DNA of 64,000 nucleotides from Neonectria sp. B-13. Taxonomy: Eukaryota; Ascomycota; Sordariomycetes; Hypocreales; Nectriaceae. The DNA is taken from positions 992,001 to 1,056,000 of the forward strand of contig NOKP01000007.1 of NCBI GenBank assembly GCA_002682825.1, given 5' to 3'. Below the pieces are notes generated by a model. The model made no database searches. It had not been told where the DNA came from and worked only from the letters and a program-made list of their open reading frames with translations. Both the position numbers and the translations under genes were made by a program. Shown in pieces: positions 49,701 to 60,928 of this stretch; the stretch's first letter is position 1, and each line of letters begins with the position of its first letter.

Positions 49701-50618
49701 CCGGGGAATTGGAGGGTAGCGCCGCGCATTGGCGTCGTTTGGGACCTTCCTTGTCCCATTCTTGTGCGCCCGCGGGAAGGGGAGACACAATTGATGTCGG
49801 GAGCTGCAGATGTCAGATATCACATGGGGATGGGCGAGGGAACGGAGAAGGTGGCTGGGCGGCGCGGGGGGAGGCTGACGGGCGGCAGTGGGCGTTCCTG
49901 GACGGGAGCGAGATGGGTTGTCTTACACAAGTTAAGCTGCACAGTTCTCTCCTGCGTCAATTGGTGGCTGAGAGGACACGAGGGCGAGTAAAAGCAACGA
50001 AGGAGGGCGGAGATGGCGATCAGCAAAAACGGGAGGCTTGATACCCGGAGTCTTGTCACATTCCGCGCTTGGGGATCAACACTGCGTGGCTCTCTCCCGG
50101 GACTAGAAACGTGGAGTCAGCCCTGCGGCAACAACGCTCAATAAGCAAGTTGAGTGAGACAGTATTGGCTCTAGAGGAAACATGGGGGCGTAATGTGTCA
50201 GTACCATGTTCTAATCGCCATGCGGGCTATTTACGGGGTACAATCAGGGGCGGATCGTCTGAGCAACAGCCGCGACAGCCTCCTCCCTAATGACAGTGTT
50301 CACCTTGCCCTGCCTCATAGCGAGACTCGCTTTCGCTTGGATGGACATAGCACTAGCCGAACTCAGGAGAGGGAGGTGATCGTTTACGAATACAATTGCC
50401 AAGAAGACTGAGCAAGTTTCACTGTAACGCTTGGGTGTCTCTCGAGGTAACATCGTTCTGTCGTACTGCTCAAGCACTCAGCTGGGTATCACAGGACACA
50501 AAAACATATCAAGTTTGGCTAGTAATTCTGAATTATCCAGTGACACTTGAAAACGCCCCAAAATCATGCACTCAAATCCAAATGATGAGTCCTCGTGGGC
50601 ATTACACCTCGGCCACGA
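40733..50618. other. Gene-sparse region upstream of the FlbC-like gene
   Basis: This is 9.9 kb with no gene I can support. The first ~400 nt are probably the promoter and leader of the C2H2 gene. Frames such as 42880-43188 (-), 44679-45218 (-) and 47003-47512 (+) have start and stop codons but no domain or family resemblance. Short GGAGGTG, AAATG and GGGCAGA repeats occur at 41368, 45105 and 49585. Confidence 0.4.
41368..41391 (+). repeat. GGGAGGT tandem repeat
   Basis: Three successive GGGAGGT units in non-coding DNA upstream of the FlbC-like gene. Confidence 0.75.
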
Positions 50619-52458
50619 TCATTGCGGTCTTGATTTTGCCATCCACAAACCGACATCGATGCCCATATGGTTTCCACCACGCCTCTGAGAGGCAGCACTT
50701 CTCGGCGCTCTGTAGTACGATGGGCTCTGGTTACCGGGGATTCTAGATGGCCCGGCCTCAGACGGGCGATGAGTTGGCTGCTTGTACGATGATGGTACAT
50801 GGGTGTAGTTGCTGGCTCGGCCGCTGCCCCCCTGACTACCAGCCGAATGGAAAGATTCGTTGGAGAGAGTTCGAGTGGTAGCCTTACTCGCGGTGCTGTG
50901 AAGGGAGTCCTGACTTTCCCATGGCGTTTGATTAGATGGTCCCGGATCCATGATGTGCCGGTACTGGTGGCAAGGAGGCGCGACCATCGGCTCGCTGCGT
51001 TCTACGAATCTCGAGTCGTCTCTTTCAGCGCCGAGGGAAATGGGCTCTGGTGATGAGGAAGAATCCTGATCAATCCACCAAGGATCAGGAACCATGTTTG
51101 CAATGGCCGTGTTCCGTGCACTTCTTGGGATCCGCTTGCTCTGGTGAATAGTTCTAACCGGAGGCTCTACAATGTCAATGGCATCCTTCTCCTTGCAGCC
51201 TCGACGGCGGTGAAATCCGCATTTCTTGCACTGCTTAACGCCAAATTTGAATGGGACATCGATGACGCAAGCAATACGGCGGCTGTTCTCCTCCACCCGC
51301 TCCTCTTCGAAGGTCGGTCTCGCGGACCAAGTAATAGACGAGAATCCTCGCGTTTCCCGACCATCGACGCAGGGCCAGCACAAGCAGAGACTGTACTCTT
51401 CCCCAAACACATGCTGATAGATCCGTGCCGTTCGCTTGTCAGACATGTAGCCTTGGTCACGGCTGGGGGTATGTCGTATAAGTCTGCCATAGATGTGGGC
51501 TGAAAACCAACGGAACTCCCTTGGACATAGCATGTGGGTTCTCCAGACGAGGTCAATGTCCAGAGTAGGCACAAGTGGTTGGGGCGGTTCGCGCGCCAGC
51601 GGTCCCAAGGATTGAATCTCGGATGAGAACTGGACCAGAGTCATGAACCGCTTATATCGCTCGATGGTGGTGCCGAACTGCGAGTCGTTGGCCCTTTCAT
51701 GCGAGTACATCCGGTGCCAGGAGTACTGCAGCACTCGGTTTGCGAAACTGAGTTGGGCATTTACAACCCCGTGGAAGTCAAATCGGATGTCGACTTCACC
51801 TCGAGGCGTTTTAAAGGAATTGGTCCTTTTTCTGTGTAGATAGAGATGTGCTAGGCGTTCGGTCGTTTGGTCCGGGTTGGATGACAGGAGGAAGGTTGTG
51901 GAAACATCCATGAGCTCAAGGATATCGGGGGTAGGGTACAATTGTCGGACAATATCTCTGGACTCTCTAGGGAGCTCAAATTTGCCCACTTCGGTCATCT
52001 GGAGGGTTCGTAGCTGGGAAGATGTTAGCTAGTTTTGATGGCTCGCCGCAGAGTATCTTACCAGGAGGTTCCAATCCCACTGGTGATGATCCACTCTAGT
52101 GAGATCCACGAAGGCATCCCATTCCTCTGGACGTTGCAAGATGGCATGCCAGACCATCAGCACGTCAAGCGGGGGGATGATATGGCGCAAGTCCACCTCG
52201 TGGGAGAGCTCGAACCACTTGGCCATCCGCTCAACAGCCATGTTAACATAGAACTTCCAAGCCGACTCAGGCGGGATCAGGTTGAAGTTTCCCCATCTTG
52301 TGACCTTAGACTTTGCAGATACAAACTGCTCGAGCAGGAAGAGGTGGGTGATGCATTGTTGGCGGGTAACGGATGCTTCGACGATATTCTTGGGGATCCT
52401 CAGGTGGTCCACATTGGGCAAGTCGGGGGAATGTGAGCGCCAAAGATTGCGCAAGGTA
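50619..52458 (-). CDS. DUF1399/GRDP-like (glycine-rich domain-containing) protein, 5' end unresolved
   Basis: Two minus-strand exons are clear: 52458-52062 and 52013-50619, joined over a 48-nt intron with GTAAGA donor, CTAAC branch motif and CAG acceptor. The first recognisable exon has no in-frame ATG near its 5' end and opens after an ATTAATAG acceptor, so at least one upstream exon is missing from this model. Seen here are about 596 residues. Two DUF1399-type modules are visible: HIIPPLDVLMVWHAILQRP in the first exon and VPTLDIDLVWRTHMLCPREF in the second. After these comes a Cys pair (CKKCGFHRR) and a Ser/Pro-rich disordered tail. DUF1399 proteins are common and often multi-copy in fungi. 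The related plant GRDPs are linked to stress and development, but the fungal function is unknown. Confidence 0.8.
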
Positions 52459-52750
52459 CTATTAATAAAATTAGCAGTGTGTTTAGACCGAGAGCCTTAG
52501 AGATCTAGTATACTTGAGTACCATGCTTGGTTCGGAGTGGCCGTATGGCAGAGTAGTCGCGTGGTCAGGGGATGATGATGCAGAAATGTTTTTGAAAGAC
52601 GGACAAAGACTTGGCAGAGATTATATATCAATGAACAATAAGATTTCGAAAATTTCAAGTGATGCTTCTTTTGCAACCCTGTGGTCTTGTTCGGATGCTT
52701 GATGTGAGAATTGAGATTTCTTAACACCTGGATGGAGGATTTGTCAAATC

Positions 52751-53257
52751 TTAACACATAAAGGGCAAATGCGTCGCTTGCTCAATCTTGCCGCAGAAGG
52801 CTTTGAACCTGGAGTACTCAATAGTATCATCGAGACTTATTTCAGCACAAAGTGAGCGTATATACCGGACAATACCTGTCGAGCTTGTCAACGAGGCGCG
52901 GTGGTGGACCATCGTGGACGTCGTATACAATTGCAGCACACAAATTATCCCCCCACCTAGTTAACTCTTGAAATATACCAACCGATTAATTGTTTCAGGG
53001 CGTAGGTTTTTCCAGGAAGGCGGGATTGGAGGACTAAGGGAGTTTCCGGTCGGGTATTCGTCCAACGGAGGGGTGACCTCGTCTGCTTCAAGCTAAACAC
53101 CAATACAAACTCGATGAGCAAATAAGAGGTCCTCTCGCCGTTTTCTTTTGATAATACTACCATTAATAGTGTTTTGGTGAAATTGTGTTGCCTTTCCTGG
53201 GTTGCTAACCTCAGTAGGCCGGCCGTTGCCCAATACTTTGTCGACAAAGGTGGCCAT
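52751..53257 (-). other. Candidate multi-exon coding remnant, unassigned
   Basis: Minus-strand fragments between the GRDP-like and HeLo-kinase genes read as coherent peptides only when joined. MATFVDKVLGNGRPTE is followed, after a possible 110-nt intron, by LEADEVTPPLDEYPTGNSLS and so on. Next comes a segment with WGDNLCAAIVYDVHDG, then, after a possible 40-nt intron, LDDTIEYSRFKAF up to a TAA at 52751-52753. The donors are poor and one gap is only ~26 nt, too short for an intron. This is either a decayed gene or a chance reading. No family was recognised. Confidence 0.25.
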
Positions 53258-53432
53258 CCTAAAATACCATGACAGCAGGATCACAACTCCATCGCCAGCT
53301 AGGAGTTTCATGAGGAGTGCACTCAATCGTGAAGCCAGCTATATTTGGATGTCTGAGCTTGGTTCTTACACAATCGTGCTTTCCATACGTGGAATCCTAT
53401 GTACCGCACTCCCGGATTCCCGTCCGATCCCA

Positions 53433-55362
53433 TCATAACCCAATCACCGAATCAAGACAACATAGTCGCAACGGCAGAACCACCCTCTGAAACAAGAGTC
53501 GAGTAACAACATCGCCTTTTCCCTCAGCATTCTCTGCCGCTTTCCAGATATCATCGCTGTGTATGCAAGCTAGGACCGCACTTCTGTAAACCTGGCCCAT
53601 CGAATGCGTCATCTTGGTGTTGCAGGTCCTGATCACGTCACCACGCAAGTTCCGGCCTGGCAAGTGGAATTTGGATAAGTCTTGCCACATCCCAATCTCA
53701 AATAATATCAATCCCAAGGAGTATATATCGTGTCTTCGCTGGCACTGTCCGCCCTGCCCTTGTTGAAAATCCGGATGACGCCAGATGCGAAGGAGAGAGT
53801 CCATATCGTGAGTGTCAATCGGATTGGAGAGTAGCGGCTCAGGTCCTGAACCTCCAAGCCCCATTATCTTCGGCTGGTCAAAGTTTAGGTGCTGATACTC
53901 TTGAAATAGCATGATGTTCCAGCTGCTGAGCCTGCCATGCACCCATGAGAGGCTATGAAGTGACAACAGGCCATCCGCCAACGCAGCGGCAAGCCGATAT
54001 CGTTGCTCAAGGGTCGGTAACCTACAATTGGTTTTGGCGAATTGAGGGTCAGGGGTCTTTGATCCAGGTAGCATCGAGTACAGAGAAGACGTGGTGCTTG
54101 TGAACGAAGGAAGCCGGTAGACCATCGCACTCTGCATGTGACGGCGTCGAACGAACCCTTCGCAAACAGGCAAAATCTTGAAGTAAGGATTGTTTTGGGC
54201 ATCTTTCGATAAAGCAGCGAGTAGTGAGATTCGCTGGTCAAAGAAATCAGAGCCGACTCCGTCCAAACTCTCTGGCCACGTAAACCACTCCAAAATGACT
54301 CTCTTAGCTAGTCCGTCAGACGACTCTATTACAGAAGAATTTAGATTCCGATGTGATAAAAGAGATTAAGGGCCAACACATCTTACCTGACTTAAGGGAC
54401 GCCAACGATCGATTGTGTTCCTGTTCCGTCGTGGGCATATCATACATCTCCAGCATCCCTTCATCAATCATCGACACGCCCAACTCCTGCTGATTGGTCC
54501 ATCTCTCATTCAAAATGCGAACTTTTAGTGTCGATGCCCTATAGATATCGTTGCATACTTGTCCCTGGTTCCCTTGCGTAGCATTCGCAATAGCCAGCAG
54601 CTCGCTCGGCTCAGAAGCGAGTGACAGTGTCTTGATGCAAACCAACTTTGCGGCGAGTTGCTTTTGAACAGGGTGAGCCAAGTGTTCCAGTGCATCGTTG
54701 CAAGACCTAAGCGTTTGGACCAACAAGTTTAACTCATCCTTGTCGCCAGCATCCTCCATCAAAGACCACTTAGAGTTGCCTTTGCGGTAGAAGCAAACTG
54801 CTTTGATGCGATGTTGCCGGATGCTCGACTCGCTTAGCAACAGTTCCGTCATATCAGAGTTATCGGATAAGAGATTCGAGGCGGTGATGCCACTCGGGAC
54901 GGGAGTTGTCGCTTCAGTCGTGTCGCGTGTCGCTACCGGGCTGTTCCCCAAGCTTGTCCTTCCCATACTACTCTTTTCTCGAACTCGATTGAGTTTCTGG
55001 AGACATTGGTGCACTTGATTGAGTGTTTTCAGGAGATCCTCTTCAATCTGGCGATACTCCATCCTGGCCCAGTTCGCATTGGCTACGCATCTACGGAATG
55101 CGCTCTGCAGAACAACGGGCTCTCCGGATACATCTGTCGCCACGAGACTGGTCCCAAGAACCCAGTTCTCAAACCGGATGTACTCAATAACGATCAGCGC
55201 AGCATTTCCGCCTGGGGGCGTCAGTGTGTTCAAGGTGGTAAGACGATGGCCGTGAGGCTGAGGTGACTTACTAGCGCCGGCAAACCCAAGGACCGATGAT
55301 ACATGCCGATACAGGTAAAACACCTGCTGGAGTAGTGAGCTTGGAGTAGCGGCAGCATCCAT
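53433..55362 (-). CDS. HeLo-like domain fused to a pseudokinase (MLKL-like architecture)
   Basis: The gene has three minus-strand exons: 55362-55272, 55211-54387 and 54325-53433, with GT-AG introns of 60 and 61 nt. It encodes 602 aa in one frame. The N-terminal ~280 residues are mostly helical. The segment ALIVIEYIRFENWVLG (~34-50) resembles the second helix of fungal HeLo (prion-inhibition and propagation) domains, which act at membranes in incompatibility cell death. A kinase-like domain covers ~310-600: VHGRLSSWNIM (His435) replaces HRD, keeping only the loop Asn. The DFG position reads GLG (~461). The helix-F motif DIYSLG is intact (505-510). No ATP-binding Lys is evident. It is therefore probably catalytically dead and regulatory. 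HeLo plus kinase-like proteins have been compared with MLKL. Assignment of the N-terminus as HeLo is less secure than that of the pseudokinase. Confidence 0.75.
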
Positions 55363-58300
55363 TTCTACGGGTTGGTTTTTGGAGACTGAACGGATAGAGA
55401 GACGTTCTTGGCCGGATTGAGTGAGTGCTTTGATGGTTGATGGGCGTCGTTACGTTTAGGCATCCACATTACCGGTGCGATCGCATCAAAGCTGCGGCCT
55501 ACCACCCACAAATGGCCCTCATGAACAACATCTCGACACAGCAAAGGTTTGCATTCTAAATTGAGTTACTGGTGAATAAGAATTCTCGGTCTTTTCGTCG
55601 CTACGTACTCCTCCCTAGAAATGCCCTCGTGGGTGTTAAAGCAATCACGTCAAGGAGAGATCAATAACAGACGTAGTGAGGGAATGAAAACACGAGTTTA
55701 TTTTATTTTAAATTGGTGATCCAACAAATGATCTATCAATTAGGAGCAGGTATCTTCTTTATCGCTACAATTTAGCTCATCCACCTTCCTGAATAACAGC
55801 TCATCAACGTACTTAACTTTTGTAGCTCAATCTAACTAGTATCAGGGGTGGTTTAGGATCTATGGCAAGGTGGTTGAGCTTAACAACAAGTGGTTATTAG
55901 GGCGGTTCGTGAGATGCTTACCTACAGTATCAACCAATGAGGATATTAAAATTCTCTTCGTTGGATATTGTGACTGTTAATCTGTTTGAAAATAGCTCGG
56001 CTCTTTTTATGTTCATGTACTCAAAATTCTCATTTTCGCAATCCTGACTACCTGGATAAACGACGATTGAAATCAGGCTTGAAAGAAATGCGTTGCAAAC
56101 AGCTGGATGCAACGCAGAGTTGGAATCAATAACAGTTATCGTGCGAAATTCCTCTCAGCCTTGTCCAACACTGAGATTTCAGTGCGTTCTGTCCACCAAG
56201 CCTCAACACCTGACTGAGAAATAAGACAACCAATCACTCACAGTACACAATATTGAGAACGATTCTCTTTCGCTATTGACTCAACGTATTTCTGTTTTAT
56301 TCCCGAGCAATGCAGTTATGGAGACTCCTCAGTTGACCCTACATTTAGTTGACTCTACACTTCCTCGGTCATACCCGGAACAGCTCCATGCAGCTCTCAG
56401 ACATCGAGACAAAAGAAAACCTCGATCCACTCGACCGATGCCGTGTTTTGCCTTTCTCTTCCTTGCCTTGCATTAATGAGTTTTCCAGAAACGTAGCCGC
56501 TGCCTTATACCGGCCATCACCATGAAATGGCCCCAGTCTGTCTTGTTAGTTTTGTGGGCGACGTTTTCGTTCGACGGCCGCACTAGTGTCCTTGAGGCCT
56601 AGCCATGTTACATTGCATGATGACCACCGGGCCTCATTCGTCGCCTTTGCAGTAAGGCAGAAGACAGCATGTGCAGACGGGGAAGTTGTCCCGCTCTGCA
56701 GGTTGATTGGGGGCTGTTTTGTCGTGCATAGGCAGCCAGTGAGCCAATGACGGATATCCATCACACGCAACTGCATGTGCCCATGGCTCCGTTTCCAAGG
56801 CGATCGTCTGCCTTTACTCAACCACTGCAGTCCACTTGGACGAGGCTCAACGGCACTTGATCATTTGCACTTAGCCTAGAACTGCACTACTGAGGAGATG
56901 GGAGCAGTGGAATTACGTGTCTTGGCGTGACAGGACGCCGCACAGATACGTCTGTCACTCCATTGCCATATTCCATAAAAATGCAGCTGCGCCCCAAAAT
57001 GCGAACTGAGACGTGTGTCCGGCCTCCGTCACGACTTGCGACAGCTGGCGGAGATCACACGAGATCCACGGCTTTTGTCTCTGCAGTCGGGTGATCAACG
57101 TCCCACTCTTCAAGGCCGATAACCCAGCTTCATTCAGACTCCGCTCGCCTCACAAACAAGCACCCGTATCGGAGTGATGGAGAGGCCCTTGCCGAATGCC
57201 AGCCGAATGCGTCCGAGGACAGAAGGCATCCCGAGCACAAAACGCCCCGATCGGAAAACCACCCGACATAACCGTCGGGGACCGATATTGACGTGCAGCC
57301 CTGCGAATACCCTTCGGGTTGAACACCCGACCTCCATCTCACGTTTGCGATTCACGTTCCCGGCCCGCCGGCTCGAACGAGGGATGCCCTTCTTGAGATT
57401 TTCCGATTTAGGCTACTGTGCGACCTCAGCTTAGATCTGCTCATGACGTCGGACGAATCGAGAAGTAAGCCGGGGAAAGGTTATGGAGGTTGCCCGAACT
57501 TGGATCGGTCCCGGCCGATCCACCAGAATGGAAACTGAGCCTGAGCCTTTGGACCAACCTGGATCCAGGATCGACACCACCTTTTTGCGGGGAGGCTCTC
57601 GTTTCTTTTTGACAAGGATCCCTATAGGCTGCGCAGAGCCTCTTTCCTGGCGCACCGAAGAGGCGACCACGAGGCAGCAACTGATCATCCCTCGGGAGCT
57701 TGGTTGCTTGGTGCGGCTGAGAGAAGCTTATGTAGGTCACAGCATGGGTAGCCTGTTTTTCTTTTTGCCGTGAGAAAGAATGATCCTACAAGGCGCATCT
57801 GATAATAATTGTTGAAACTTGCAGTTCTCAAAAAGTGAGGCGGTCCTGCACACCATCACGCCGAAGACGGACGAATTGCTGCGCAAAAGATGACCCTCCC
57901 CCCACCACACACAAGTTCAAATGTGCGAGACAATGACTCGAAGATGATGAGCGTCTTGATTCCTGGCAGCTCGAGCTTACCTCGTGTGAGACAATTTTCA
58001 TGCGCCCGAGCCAATGCGGCTGAAAATGACGACGTCTCCATTACTTTGCAAAGGTAGCATCTGACATCGGATCCTCGGACAGCAAAGGTTCCATCCCCTC
58101 ATTCCCGCTGACGGACGGGGCGGGGGCCGAAATCCCCGAAGTCCCGGAATGGCACAGAAAGGCGTTCGTCCGAGTGCTGACGGAAGCGGGCAACGGAGAT
58201 TCATCGGTCACCCGGCCGGACGGAATTGGAAACTGACACAAAGCTTCGCCGAGCTGAAACGGCCGCAGGGCCAATTACTCCATGGCTGTCGTCAGCGGGA

Positions 58301-60928
58301 GCTCAGCCATCGCTTGAAACCCTGCGTACTTACATCACCGCCCAAAGAAGGCAAATCTCAGATGGAGCCTTCTCTGCATTGGTTGTGTCATGGCGCCGTC
58401 GCCTTGTTGAGGCAGAGGACCCTGAGGCTCGGCACTGACTAGCCCACTGGGTAAAAAGGGCCCGATTACGTCCTACTTACGGCAGTAGCAGGGAGAGAAG
58501 AGGCAGTCACATGGATGCGGCACCATGCGCCTTTAGTTGGCTTGGCGTTAGCCATTCAATCCCCCGGAACAGGCAACGACCGCTTGAACTAATTCCTCAG
58601 CTCCGAAGGCAACCAAGACGAAGGCGTTTGGGCTGCCGGGGTTACTCAAAATGGTCGTCCCGCTTCTCCGTGCACCATGGGTGGCATGGACTCACAAAGT
58701 GAAGTAATCTTCACAAGCTATGCACGAGTGACGGCCGTTGGCCCGAACGTGAGTTGGCATCAAGGTCTAGTATATTCTTCCAATCACAATATCTTTCTTC
58801 GAATGGTGCATTTAGTCAAGTGCAACACCCAGGGCTCATCGTGATTGATGGCGCTGTGAGTACTTTGTAGTTGGTAGTGAATATCCCTGTTCCTCGACAG
58901 AGGACACCGACTTTCCAACTCCTGCATATTGGAGTTTCTTTTTCGGTTTCAGAATGGATGATTAAGGACAATGCAACTAATAATGGTGTCTCTCAGCATG
59001 GACGGCACAGCGGTATTGTCAATTCACAACCCCATCGTAGTACGTAGTTAAAGGTTTCAGCATGCCAGCTCATGTTGCTCATTTACAAGCCCCAGCACCT
59101 CCGGAATATTCACTACTATTAGAATGGAACAATCGCGCATCAACACCATACCCTTCTCCAAGTGATGCTCAATAGGACCCCCACATCGAAAAGTCGGTGG
59201 TAGTTCCAACTATCAGCCCTCGCTTCTTGCAACTAATACCATCGCCAATCAGACCCCCACGCAGCCACACCGAAAGAGCACTTCTTCACAACCCCCACGA
59301 CACTTCCTTTTGATGCTTTAGAAACTCGACGTTCAACTTCCTATTTCGTTCCTCCTTCATCCTCCCATCCCGCAAGCCACCCTTCACCGACGACTCAGCT
59401 AAGATAAGATGCCATTCCCCCACCTCGCCAGGAGAATTAGTCCGTCCTCACCCCCGTAAATCTTCGCTAACATAATCGTTTCAGCCTTTGCCACAAGCCC
59501 GGCCAGGGTTCCAAAATTGCCAAAAGGAAACTACCGCCGACGACGACGTGACGCACTTCGAGGCTCGCCCCCTGAACGCATGTATATCCCCATTGGTCCT
59601 TGCCCACAGCGTTAGAGAGCGATTTTCCAACACCGCCGCAAGGCAACCTCGCCCAACCTCCATCAGGAAGCTCAAAACTCAGCTCGGCAGTGCCAGCAAA
59701 AAGTGCTGCGCCATCGCTCTCTTCCTGAATCCTCCTCATTACGCAATTCCTTGAAGCTTACGAGTTCCGTCGCCCCCGGGAGGCATCCGTTGCGAGTCGC
59801 AACCATGTTGGGGCTCAGACTCGGATTCGGGCCTGTTTGGTGGCGGTCGCCTCTGCAGTGAACCCGCCACCCTCTGACACAAAGGCGCGCCGCCGAAGCA
59901 TCCGCGCGGCGAGAAAAAATCAAACATCTCCGGTCCTGTGCAGACTCGAGCTCCACCGAAGTATAGAATTGAAAATCAATATTTCCAAAAACTGCTGCAT
60001 ATCGGTCCCCGGAATTCCGGCTGTACCTCTAGTTTGGGGGCCAACAGCTCTGGTCCCGTTTGGTAAACCCGGGCGGCAGGGTCCTGCACAGGGATTCGGA
60101 TCCGAACCAGGGACCACAAAATCTAACGTGGGGGACCCACAACCCGCTTTCAACCACAGCCTCGGGATTTTACGACTCCCCTCGGAGCAAAAGAGACAAC
60201 CATTGGGCGTTACACGACGTGCACACGGCACTTCAAAATATCACAGACAGGAAATTTAGATATTGCATCCCGGTAGTCGTTGATAATGTATGTACTGAAC
60301 ATCCTAATACCCCTAATGAGCGACTTCACAGGATTTTCCGGCAACATCCTCCGCCCGCTCCAGAATCTATGTAAGGGGATGGAGAGCTAGCTAAATGGGC
60401 CTTCTGCATGGATGCGTACTGGGTCCATTACAAATGATAGTAAAAGCAAAGAAGATTGCTCGCTCGCGGCGAGCGAAGCGCATTTGCCACGCCCATCAAA
60501 ATTGACAAATCCGACACTTCGCACACTTGCCTGCCAATATGAGTATCCTCGAGTTAAACGTATTGTGTTTTAAAACTGTGTGCATCTGGTGTCGGCTTGG
60601 ATGCAAGACAGCCGCGCACGACGCAGGGGGACCCTCAAAGGCCAATATTGTCTCCCGCAGTGCCCAGCTCAGTAGCGTGAAAAGAAGGAAACACCAAAAC
60701 ACGCCTATGACTGACGTTAACTCTTCAGAGTCTCGATGCCCATGACGGTCCGGTTTCCAGGATATGCAATCGCCTTGATTGATGGGTTCGTGTTCGCGTT
60801 CTCGTAGGTCAGGGGAACAGGCCTTGCCAGATCCCTAATCCATGGTTGCGGAAGTTCCAAACCCGGCTCTGGCCAAAACCCAGCAGGGACTTTGTCTCCA
60901 CCCTCGTCGAATAGCCTGGTCTTGCTCT
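55363..60928. other. Intergenic region, no gene recognised
   Basis: 55440-56500 is AT-rich and nearly frame-free. 57000-58440 is GC-richer with several CGG/CCG-containing palindromic stretches, but its frames lack domains. 58700-59450 is again without coding signal. A palindromic TTCGGATCCGAA lies at 60095-60106. It probably contains promoters and decayed sequence. Confidence 0.4.

Noticed and set aside
60092..60108. GGATTCGGATCCGAACC, resembling a tRNA B box
   Set aside because: It is explained by the palindrome TTCGGATCCGAA. No A box, anticodon arm or acceptor stem could be fitted around it.
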